Below, piece by piece: positions 1-6,033 of a DNA stretch of 11,433 nt. The position numbers and the translations under genes were made by a program. The DNA lies in contig JBLINB010000050.1 in assembly GCA_047638975.1 (NCBI GenBank), positions 1-11,433 of the forward strand, written 5' to 3'. Below the pieces are notes generated by a model, which saw nothing but the letters and a program-made list of their open reading frames with translations, was not told the DNA's origin and searched no databases. This stretch comes from JAPKEZ01 sp047638975. Lineage in GTDB: Bacteria; Planctomycetota; UBA1135. Positions within the stretch are counted from its first letter, which is position 1. Every line of letters begins with the position of its first letter.

Positions 1-1338
1 AATGCTAAAGTAGTGCGTCTTGAGCAGAACTATCGTTCGGTGGGCAATATCCTTAAGGCCGCTCAACATGTGATTGAGCAAAATGAAGATCGCTACGAGA
101 AAGGTTTGACTACCGATCAAGAAGATGGCGCTCCGATTTTATTGACCGACGCCTACGATGAGCAGCGCGAGGCCGATACGGTTGCCATGCAGATTGCGCG
201 GTGGGTCGACGCCGGTACTTCGGCAAAAGAGATCGCGGTGTTCTACCGCACCAATGCATGCTCGCGCTCGCTAGAACAAGCGTTTACGCGCTTGCAGATC
301 CCTTATCAAATGATTGGTGGCTTAAGCTTCTTCGAACGCAAAGAAATCAAAGACTTAATCGCTTTTGCGCGCTTAGTTGTCAATCCGCGCGATGATGTCG
401 CTTTTGAACGCATCATTAACATGCCGCCGCGTGGCATCGGCGCGACTTCGGTTGCGCGTCTGCGCGAACAGGCTACAGCGAATAACGAACCGATGCTAAC
501 GACGATCAAGCGCGACGAAGTACGTGCAGCTATTCGCGGTACGGCTAAAAAGGGTGTGCTTAAATTTTTGTCGATCTATGACAATATAAATCAGCAAACG
601 ACATCCGCAGAAATAACTTTGCGCAATGTCGTCGAACGTACGGGCTACCGCCGTTACGCAGATAAACTTGAGGCCACCGAAGATGTCGATCGTCTCGCAA
701 ACATCGACGAACTACTAGCCTTTGCTGCCGAATACGATACGCGTGAAGAAGGCGGCATCCACGGTTTCTTGCAAGAGATCTCGCTGCTTACCGATACCAA
801 CCGTTGGGATACCGAAGCCGAAAAGGTTTCGCTGATGACGATACACTCGGCCAAGGGTTTAGAGTTTGATAGGGTGGCGGTTATTGGCAATGAAGAAGGG
901 CTGTTCCCGCATGCGCGCTCATTCGAAGACCCCGAAGGTTTAGAAGAAGAGCGGCGCCTGTTTTATGTGGCTTTAACCCGTGCGCGTAAAGAAATCATGT
1001 TAACGCATGCCAAAGTGCGTTATCGCACTGGCGCACCCGGCCCCACTTCGCCGTCGCGCTTTTTGCAAGAAATACCGGCGGCGGTCTTGCCCGAAACGGC
1101 TTTTGCTAGTGAATTAGCAGATGTTAGCAGCTTTTCAAGCCGTTCAGACGCCGCGCCAGAGGATGAAGCCAGTGCAATCATCGTCGGTGATGAAGTGCGG
1201 CACCCGGTGTTTGGCGATGGTTGCGTCGAGCGTATTCAAGGTACCGGAGTAAACGCGCGTATCGTCGTCGAATTTTACGAATCGGCAGAACAGCGCACTT
1301 TGCTTATGGCATATTCTATGCTCGAGAAGTTAAGCTAG
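1..1338 (+). CDS. UvrD/PcrA-type superfamily 1 DNA helicase, C-terminal part (5' end outside window)
   Basis: This is an ATP-dependent 3'-5' DNA helicase of the UvrD/Rep/PcrA family, acting in repair and replication-fork maintenance. The reading frame is open from base 1, so the gene starts upstream and the Walker A half is missing. Visible hallmarks are motif IV (LEQNYRS, 19-39), motif V (TIHSAKGLEFD, 838-870) with EEGLFPH just after it, and motif VI (EEERRLFYVALTRAR, 943-987), which carries the arginine finger. The last ~45 residues (about 1183-1320, GDEVRHPVFGDGCVERI) resemble the Tudor-like C-terminal domain of PcrA/UvrD that contacts RNA polymerase, which favours PcrA/UvrD over Rep. The GTG at 13 lies inside motif IV and is not a real start. 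The stop is TAG, and pgpA begins 4 nt later, so the two are probably co-transcribed. Family assignment is firm; the choice between the uvrD and pcrA names is not. Confidence 0.96.
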   Translation, partial: NAKVVRLEQNYRSVGNILKAAQHVIEQNEDRYEKGLTTDQEDGAPILLTDAYDEQREADTVAMQIARWVDAGTSAKEIAVFYRTNACSRSLEQAFTRLQIPYQMIGGLSFFERKEIKDLIAFARLVVNPRDDVAFERIINMPPRGIGATSVARLREQATANNEPMLTTIKRDEVRAAIRGTAKKGVLKFLSIYDNINQQTTSAEITLRNVVERTGYRRYADKLEATEDVDRLANIDELLAFAAEYDTREEGGIHGFLQEISLLTDTNRWDTEAEKVSLMTIHSAKGLEFDRVAVIGNEEGLFPHARSFEDPEGLEEERRLFYVALTRARKEIMLTHAKVRYRTGAPGPTSPSRFLQEIPAAVLPETAFASELADVSSFSSRSDAAPEDEASAIIVGDEVRHPVFGDGCVERIQGTGVNARIVVEFYESAEQRTLLMAYSMLEKLS

Positions 1339-1342
1339 TAGC

Positions 1343-1825
1343 ATGTCCTCTGTGAAAGACCGTATCATTGAAGCGTACCTAACTTGTTTTGGTTTAGGTT
1401 ACGCGCCATTCGCTTCGGGCACTTTCGGCACGCTGGGTGGCGTGGCATTGGCCGTCTCTTTTGCGTGCTTAGTGCCGGGTGTTTACACCGTGGCGTGTCT
1501 CGGAGCAGCGACGCTGTTAACTTTAATCGGTGCGCCGCTGGGCAAGTGGGCCGAACAGAAGTGGCAACGCAAAGACCCCGGGCAATATGTGCTTGACGAG
1601 GTCATCGGTTTTTTAGTGACTGTCGCTTTTATCGATCCAACGCAGCATTTGTTTAGCAGCATGTTAGTAGGCTTTTTGTTGTTTAGATTTTTCGATATTT
1701 TCAAGCCACCTCCTGCGCGTCAGCTCGAAAAAGTTGCTGGCGGTTGGGGCATCATTTTGGACGACATCGTTGCCGGAGTTTACGGCGCAATAGCGATGTG
1801 GTTTTACCTTGAATACATCATCTAA
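1343..1825 (+). CDS. pgpA: Phosphatidylglycerophosphatase A (PgpA)
   Basis: This inner-membrane enzyme dephosphorylates phosphatidylglycerol phosphate to phosphatidylglycerol, the last step in making that phospholipid. The 160-residue protein has the usual family length and all three signature blocks: FGLGYAPFASGTFGT near the N-terminus (residues 16-30), a DE pair (85-86) in VLDEVIG, and LFRFFDIFKPPP (113-124) followed by GGWGIILDDIVAG (133-145), which supplies acidic metal-binding residues. Hydrophobic stretches at about 33-62, 88-97, 105-118 and 141-158 fit a small multi-pass membrane protein. The ATG lies 4 nt after the helicase stop with no clear Shine-Dalgarno site, suggesting translational coupling. 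Its TAA stop shares one base with the next gene's ATG (TAATG). Nothing looks broken. The DNA helicase and lipid enzyme neighbours suggest a housekeeping operon without an obvious shared pathway. Confidence 0.94.
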   Translation: MSSVKDRIIEAYLTCFGLGYAPFASGTFGTLGGVALAVSFACLVPGVYTVACLGAATLLTLIGAPLGKWAEQKWQRKDPGQYVLDEVIGFLVTVAFIDPTQHLFSSMLVGFLLFRFFDIFKPPPARQLEKVAGGWGIILDDIVAGVYGAIAMWFYLEYII

Positions 1826-3237
1826 TGAGTGAATCACGCAGCCGCCGCAAACCTGGCATGGGTATTGCCGGTCGCTTCACCCTTGGGCTGGGGTTGGTGA
1901 CTGCCGTGCTCGCAACAGTCGCCGCATTTGTTTTGCTGAATGGCATTGACGAAATCGGTGACAGCATGGTGCTCGAGGCGCAAGTCGAAATGGCGTCCGA
2001 AACTGCGCGACTTCATGCTCAGCAGGCTGCGCGGCGCGATACTTTAACGATGATCGCGCATCGCTCGCAATCGGATGCGATAGTGCAAGTCGGTCGCGGC
2101 AAAGTGATGGTTGGCGACGAGCCACTCGAAACTGTAGTCTTTTTAGCGTCACCAGGTAACAGCGGCGGCTCGAAATCGATCTCGCAAGAATTTTATGCAC
2201 CGCTAAATAGCACGACGTCCGCATCGCAAAAAATCATGACATTAGTGATTTTAGTGTTTGCGGCCTTTGTCTTGATCGTGCTGATTATGGCTTCGCTAAC
2301 TGCGCGGCGTATCACCACGCCGTTAAATGAAATGGTCGACGGCATGTTAGCCATTTCACGCGGACGCCTCGACACGCGCATTGGTGCCGAAGATGCGGTG
2401 GGCGAAGTGGCCCATCTTGCGACTGCCGTCGAACGCATGGTCGACGATTTACTCGACAGCCAAGAGCAAGCCCAAGATTTGCTTGATTCGCAGAACGAAG
2501 CGGCCAACTTGCGTGATGTACAACGCCGTTTAAAGCCGATGGATATCCCAGTTATTAATGGCTGGCAAGTATCATCATGCGTGATTGAAGCTGAAGGTGT
2601 CGGCACTGGCGATTTTGTAGACGCCATGCATGAAGATGAAAAGGGTTTCACCACGGCCTGGGTCGGAGCACCATCGATCAGTGGCTTAGCCGGAGCATTA
2701 ATCATGACCATGACCCGTGCCTACTTGCGGGTGCGTTTGCTTGCGGGCATGGATTTAGCCGAATCCGTCGACGAGGCAAATTTCGCATTACACCGCGATT
2801 TGGCCAAGGGTATGTACTGCACGATTATGGGCACCCGCTTTAATCCGCAGACGGGCGCGGCGGCAATCGTCTCGGCAGGTCATCAATCACCAGCCGTGCG
2901 CTTTGATGCCGAATCCGGACAGATGCGCACCTTGCAGCCCAACGGCATTGCCTTGGGTTTTGATGGCGGCCCCATCTTCAGAAATTCGATAGAGACCTTG
3001 CAACTGCAATTGAATGCCGGCGACGCATTATTTATGTTTAGCCCGCGCGCAACTAAGTGCACTAATGCCAGTGGCCGCGAGCTCGGAGAAAAGGGTGTTT
3101 ATAGTTTGGCAAAAGTAGCCATCGAGCAAGGGCTAGATGTGATGCAAACCAAATTGTTGCAGTACACCGGTGGCGCGACAGATTCTGATTTAGGGTTTGT
3201 GCTTATTAGGCACATAGGGGATAGCAATGAAGATTAG
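1825..3237 (+). CDS. Membrane HAMP + SpoIIE/PP2C-like protein, probably a catalytically dead phosphatase
   Basis: The layout is that of a membrane signalling Ser/Thr phosphatase of the RsbU/SpoIIE class (470 residues). It has TM1 at about 18-40, a small periplasmic region (41-135), TM2 at about 136-158, a HAMP domain (about 159-211), a short coiled coil with repeated LLDSQ (209-236) and a PP2C-like domain (about 238-464). The fold markers are recognisable: TGDFVDA (261-267, usual GGDFYD), ISGLAGALIM (285-294, usual GHGxPAALLM), SAGHQSP (350-356) and the final SDLGFVLIR. However, the usual GDVSGHG has become GAPSISG (Asp to Ala at 282) and the usual YTDG has become FSPR (Asp to Pro at 407). 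Two metal-ligand aspartates are therefore gone, while D263 and D455 remain. I infer a pseudophosphatase that may bind a partner rather than dephosphorylate it. It overlaps pgpA by 1 nt and the MazG gene by 11 nt. Fold assignment is good; inactivity is inferred. Confidence 0.85.
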   Translation: MSESRSRRKPGMGIAGRFTLGLGLVTAVLATVAAFVLLNGIDEIGDSMVLEAQVEMASETARLHAQQAARRDTLTMIAHRSQSDAIVQVGRGKVMVGDEPLETVVFLASPGNSGGSKSISQEFYAPLNSTTSASQKIMTLVILVFAAFVLIVLIMASLTARRITTPLNEMVDGMLAISRGRLDTRIGAEDAVGEVAHLATAVERMVDDLLDSQEQAQDLLDSQNEAANLRDVQRRLKPMDIPVINGWQVSSCVIEAEGVGTGDFVDAMHEDEKGFTTAWVGAPSISGLAGALIMTMTRAYLRVRLLAGMDLAESVDEANFALHRDLAKGMYCTIMGTRFNPQTGAAAIVSAGHQSPAVRFDAESGQMRTLQPNGIALGFDGGPIFRNSIETLQLQLNAGDALFMFSPRATKCTNASGRELGEKGVYSLAKVAIEQGLDVMQTKLLQYTGGATDSDLGFVLIRHIGDSNED

Positions 3238-3514
3238 CGAATTTCAAAAACACATCGAAGACATCTACTTCAAGAAAGATAGCGAGCGCGGTATCGAAGG
3301 CAGCTTTATGTGGTTTGCCGAAGAGATCGGCGAGCTGACGCGGGCCATCCGCCGTGATGACGACCGCGAGAATCTTGAAGAAGAGTTCGCCGACGTACTT
3401 GCTTGGCTGGTTACCTTGGCTTCAATGAAAGGTGTTGACCTCGAAGCGGTAGCGCAAAAAAAATACGCGCAAGGCTGTCCGTATTGTAGTACAGTGCCCT
3501 GCGCGTGTTCCTAA
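3227..3514 (+). CDS. MazG-like nucleotide pyrophosphohydrolase, single domain
   Basis: The product is a 95-residue all-alpha NTP pyrophosphohydrolase of the MazG superfamily, which typically splits (d)NTPs to monophosphate and pyrophosphate in the cytosol. The metal-binding signature is clear: AEEIGEL (31-37, giving the ExxE half) followed by EEEFADVLAWL (51-61, the ExxD half). The tail after the helical core, GCPYCSTVPCACS, has four cysteines (84, 87, 92, 94) spaced like a metal-binding knuckle. Such a tail is, as I recall, seen in short MazG-like proteins of some archaea and planctomycetes. The start overlaps the upstream gene by 11 nt and has an AGGGGA Shine-Dalgarno-like sequence 6 nt before the ATG, one of the few good ones in the window. 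This supports translation from this position within the helicase-pgpA-phosphatase operon. The physiological substrate is unknown. Confidence 0.88.
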   Translation: MKISEFQKHIEDIYFKKDSERGIEGSFMWFAEEIGELTRAIRRDDDRENLEEEFADVLAWLVTLASMKGVDLEAVAQKKYAQGCPYCSTVPCACS

Positions 3515-3553
3515 ACTTAAATCTGAGGGGATCTAAAGTTGCGGCTTGATTTG

Positions 3554-3620
3554 AACGAAGCAAGAGCCTCATCATCAGCCCCCTGGATAAAATGCGACGA
3601 CAAAACCTACTTGCTTCGTT
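3554..3620. repeat. 11 bp perfect inverted repeat in the gap between the MazG gene and the zinc-knuckle gene
   Basis: The 164 nt gap 3515-3678 holds no gene I can support. It contains a perfect inverted repeat, AACGAAGCAAG at 3554-3564 and CTTGCTTCGTT at 3610-3620, separated by 45 nt. A smaller AGTTA/TAACT pair (3621-3625 and 3634-3638) follows immediately. No U-run follows the right arm, so it is not a standard intrinsic terminator. It could be an operator, a structured leader of the next gene or an uncharacterised RNA. A TATGAT -10-like hexamer at 3624-3629 lacks a convincing -35. The repeat is directly visible; its function is unknown. Confidence 0.5.
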
Positions 3621-3678
3621 AGTTATGATGGTGTAACTTGGTAGATGTTCCACGAAAATAATAAAAAAAATAAAAACG

Positions 3679-3924
3679 GTGAAAAAAGATCTATATGTAA
3701 AGTGCCCCGGTTGCGACATCGAAATGCGTATCGACTGCGAAACAGGCGAGGTTATTAGCCATGGTAAGAAAGAGCAGTCGTCGGGGATAGACTTTGGCGA
3801 TGCCCTAGCCGCTGAAAAAAATCGCAAACAAGAGCTAGAAGATTTATTCAAAGCCGCTGCCGATAAGGCGCAATCAAAGCCAGATGAAGATAAGGATGGC
3901 TTTGATGACGACAAATGGCGCTAA
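3679..3924 (+). CDS. Small acidic zinc-knuckle protein of unknown function
   Basis: This is an 81-residue conserved-looking hypothetical protein. The N-terminus has a CPGC knuckle (C9, C12) with a third cysteine at 20, in the context KCPGCDIEMRIDCETGEVISH. That pattern is familiar from small zinc-ribbon-type proteins in which a CPxC knuckle precedes a TGEV strand. The middle (about 45-67) is charged and helical, and the tail is very acidic (DEDKDGFDDDKWR). The start is GTG at 3679: the upstream frame has a TAA at 3634-3636 and no ATG in between, and the CPGC motif would be lost from the later ATG at M16. There is no Shine-Dalgarno site; instead an A-rich tract directly precedes the start. The gene is separated from the upstream operon by 164 nt and converges on rpsD. 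I cannot assign a function. Confidence 0.75.
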   Translation: MKKDLYVKCPGCDIEMRIDCETGEVISHGKKEQSSGIDFGDALAAEKNRKQELEDLFKAAADKAQSKPDEDKDGFDDDKWR

Positions 3925-3928
3925 TAAA

Positions 3929-3962
3929 AAAGCAAACCTGCCGTTAAGGACAGGTTTGCTTT
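3929..3962 (-). terminator. Intrinsic terminator of rpsD, possibly bidirectional
   Basis: A perfect 12 bp stem (3929-3940 with 3951-3962, core AGCAAACCTG / CAGGTTTGCT) encloses a 10 nt loop. Read on the - strand, the stem runs into a T-rich tract (TTTTTTATTAG), which is the classic rho-independent form and fits the end of rpsD. On the + strand the stem is followed only by a short T run, then GGGG, so termination of the convergent zinc-knuckle gene would be weaker. Two small hairpins (3968-3984 and 3989-4008) lie between this stem and the rpsD stop. Confidence 0.85.
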
Positions 3963-4027
3963 GGGGAAGGCGCGCTAAACGCCTACGATGACCATCTCTC
4001 GTCGGTCACCACTATTCTATGTTAACT

Positions 4028-4633
4028 TTATGAAGAGTAGAACTCAACGATCATGCCGAGGTGCACATCAAAAGGATGTTGCGCGCCTTTAGGCATATCG
4101 GTAATAGTACAAGTTAAGTTTGCACCATCGAAAGTCATCCACTCGAAAGTAGGTGTGTTCTCTGCTAGCTCGACTGAGCGACCGATGAACTCTTTACTTT
4201 TATCAACAACAGTAATCACATCGCCAGGGCGAACCTGGTATGAAGGAATGTCAACGCGACGGCCGTTTACATTAACGTGACCGTGGTTTACAGCCTGACG
4301 TGCTTGCCAGATACTGCGGCCGAAGTTTAGGCGGCGGCAGACGTTGTCGAGGCGACGCTCGAGAATCTCGATAAGGTTGTCGCCGGTGTTACCCTTGCGA
4401 CGCGTTGCTTCTTTCATGTATTTGCGGAATTGCTTCTCTTGTACGTTGTAGTAGTAACGTAGCTTTTGCTTTTCGCGCAAACGCACACCGTAGTCGGATA
4501 GACGACGCATACGCTTTGCCGAGCCACCTGGAGGGGTGTCGAGGCGACGAGAGTTAAGATGCTTTGGATTGTCTGAAATTGCTACGCCAAGTTGACGAGA
4601 CAAACGAACTTTAGGGCCTGTGTATGTAGCCAT
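4028..4633 (-). CDS. rpsD: 30S ribosomal protein S4
   Basis: S4 is a primary 16S rRNA-binding protein that nucleates assembly of the 30S body and affects decoding accuracy. The 201-residue product has the normal length and all expected parts. The N-terminal MATYTGPKVRLSRQLG region and the SDYGVRLREKQKLRYYYNVQEKQF block (about 46-69) come first, then the S4 RNA-binding domain (about 92-152: ERRLDNVCRRLNFG, ARQAVNHGHVNVNGRRV, VRPGDVI), and a conserved end (HPFDVHLGMIVEFYSS). There is no N-terminal zinc-binding Cys cluster, so it is the C-minus form. It is not inside a ribosomal-protein operon here: it has its own promoter upstream (4692-4720) and its own terminator. The start has no Shine-Dalgarno site but an A-rich tract directly before ATG. 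S4 is an autoregulator in several bacteria; whether that applies here is not shown. Confidence 0.98.
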   Translation of the reverse strand: MATYTGPKVRLSRQLGVAISDNPKHLNSRRLDTPPGGSAKRMRRLSDYGVRLREKQKLRYYYNVQEKQFRKYMKEATRRKGNTGDNLIEILERRLDNVCRRLNFGRSIWQARQAVNHGHVNVNGRRVDIPSYQVRPGDVITVVDKSKEFIGRSVELAENTPTFEWMTFDGANLTCTITDMPKGAQHPFDVHLGMIVEFYSS

Positions 4634-4650
4634 GTTTTTATTTTTTAAGC

Positions 4651-4677
4651 GCCCCGAATTGAAACGGAGATAGGGGC
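4651..4677 (-). promoter_or_regulatory. Small hairpin in the rpsD leader
   Basis: In the short leader between the predicted rpsD promoter and its ATG, GCCCC (4651-4655) can pair with GGGGC (4673-4677) around a 17 nt loop. It lies 17 nt before the start codon on the mRNA. This could be part of an autoregulatory S4-binding site, but a 5 bp stem alone is weak evidence. Confidence 0.25.
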
Positions 4678-4691
4678 TAAAATGGTCGGAT

Positions 4692-4720
4692 AGAGTAGTG
4701 TAAACCTACAAAATGGTCAA
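4692..4720 (-). promoter_or_regulatory. rpsD: Predicted sigma70-type promoter of rpsD
   Basis: On the - strand, TTGACC (4715-4720) is followed after 17 nt by TACTCT (4692-4697). The -35 matches consensus at five of six positions and the spacing is ideal; the -10 is imperfect. It lies in the 95 nt gap between the end of the large exported-protein gene and the rpsD ATG, giving a leader of about 50 nt. It would let rpsD be expressed independently of the upstream gene. Confidence 0.5.
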
Positions 4721-4728
4721 GTAAAAAA

Positions 4729-6033
4729 TCATTTTTGCCCTGGCTCAAAGCGCCCATCGAGTGACAGGTAGTATTTTGCGAGTGTTTCGCGTTTCAGCTT
4801 GAGGAACTCGCCGGCCAATGAATTGAACGAGCGGTCGCGGAAAGCCAGTCTAGAGCCAAAGGATAGCATGCTGAGGTCGGGGCTAGTTGGGCTAAGTTTC
4901 CTTTCTAGACGCAAGTCGCGCAATAATCCTTGAACTTGCACTTTGCCAAAGTAAATTGCAATCAGATTGCCGCGGCTGTCGATAAGCAGGCTGAACGGAA
5001 GTGGGGTAGCAGTATTCTCTCCAAGTATCTCATTCACAATGACTTGCATTATCTCAGCTACCTCAGGAGTGGCGGTGCCGTCTAGCTTTTGAAAACCAAA
5101 GGCGTCCATTAACTTGACGGCTAAGGGGTCGCTCTCGTGGCCTTCGGTAATCATCGGCACGACCTGCAGCCCGAAGCGGTTGAGCTTGCTCTTGGCCTTT
5201 GAAAGCTCATCCAGCTCTTCTAAACAAGCCGCACAGGTAGTAGACCAGAAGTTTAGCAGTATCGGTAGCCCACCTAAATCGGCTATTGTGCGCGCTGGCG
5301 CATCTTGTGACGGGATCGGAAGGACTCCGACCGGCAGGCGGCTCACTAGGGGGATGCGCCAGACATCTTTATCGGTGATGGCTTCCCACTCGCCCGCGGC
5401 CAACTGGGTTGCTTTGGGCTGCTGTGGAGCAGCTTGCGTGACTCCTTGCGTGACTAGTATTTGCTGATTTATTGCGGAGGCAGCAATTTGCGTGGTGCCA
5501 TCCGGCCAAGTGATTTCAACTTTGGTGATTTCGCTTGCGTCGCCGATACCAAAGAACAAAGTTTTGGACGACTGATTGAGGTAGCCATCGCCAGCGCTGA
5601 GTATTTGCGTATGCTTGGCGGTCGCGGTGTGGGCTATGACTTTAGTGCCAATCGCGTCACGGTTTACGCTAGTGCCGTTACCGACTAGTTTTACTTGTAG
5701 CCAATTATTATGTTGCAGGTTGTTCTGCAACATGCGCAGGCGCGGCCCATTGCGATTACGTAGCAGCAAATCAATGGCGCCATCGTTGTTCCAATCACAT
5801 TTCGCGATGGCGCGGCCGTCTTCTATAAAGTCGGCGGTAGTCACAGCCGAGACATCAGAAAATTCTTTGGCACCCATCGATAAGAATACGCGATTGCGTT
5901 CGCGGCCACTCCAGGATAATCCTTCGTTACGCACTAGCAGCAATAGACTGGCCCAGGCATTTTTGTAATCATCACTAGGCCTTTCATTGGCCGTGGCCGG
6001 GGATTGCGACGTCACGCGTCGCCAGAAAAAACT
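4729..6033 (-). other. Distal segment of the same frame after the TGA: last propeller blade, ASPIC/UnbV and thioredoxin domains
   Basis: The 434 sense codons downstream of the in-frame TGA start SFFWRRVTSQSP. They contain the last DxDxDG blade (DWNNDGAID), an ASPIC/UnbV stretch (NRDAIGTKV ... GDGYLNQSSKTLFFGIG ... WPDGTTQ) and a TlpA/ResA-like thioredoxin domain (LLNFWSTTCAACLEELDEL, cis-proline region TPLPFSLLID). The final ~40 residues (SFNSLAGEFLKLKRETLAKYYLSL) look like one TPR-type helical pair. A gene finder would start this piece at GTG 6015, but that codon lies inside a propeller blade, has no Shine-Dalgarno site and no signal peptide, so an independent gene is unlikely. No other disruption occurs in this segment, so it does not look like a decayed pseudogene. 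Its stop is also TGA, followed four codons later by a second TGA. Confidence 0.75.

Noticed and set aside
13..1338. A helicase gene starting at the GTG at 13
   Set aside because: The frame is open to base 1 and the GTG lies within motif IV; the N-terminal ATPase half must be upstream of the window.
2193..2711. A 172-residue - strand reading frame
   Set aside because: It is antisense to the HAMP and phosphatase coding region, Ser/Thr-rich and without any recognisable motif.
3411..3914. A 167-residue - strand reading frame
   Set aside because: It runs antisense to the MazG tail and zinc-knuckle gene, with low-complexity Ser/Phe composition typical of a shadow frame.
3968..4008. Two short hairpins downstream of rpsD as separate regulatory RNAs
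   Set aside because: The stems are only 5 bp and they sit in the 3' untranslated region before a clear terminator; there is nothing to distinguish them from chance.
4729..6015. An independent gene starting at GTG 6015
   Set aside because: It starts inside a propeller blade, has no Shine-Dalgarno site or signal peptide, and is in the same frame as the upstream segment, with coding-like residues SFFWRR between the TGA and the GTG.
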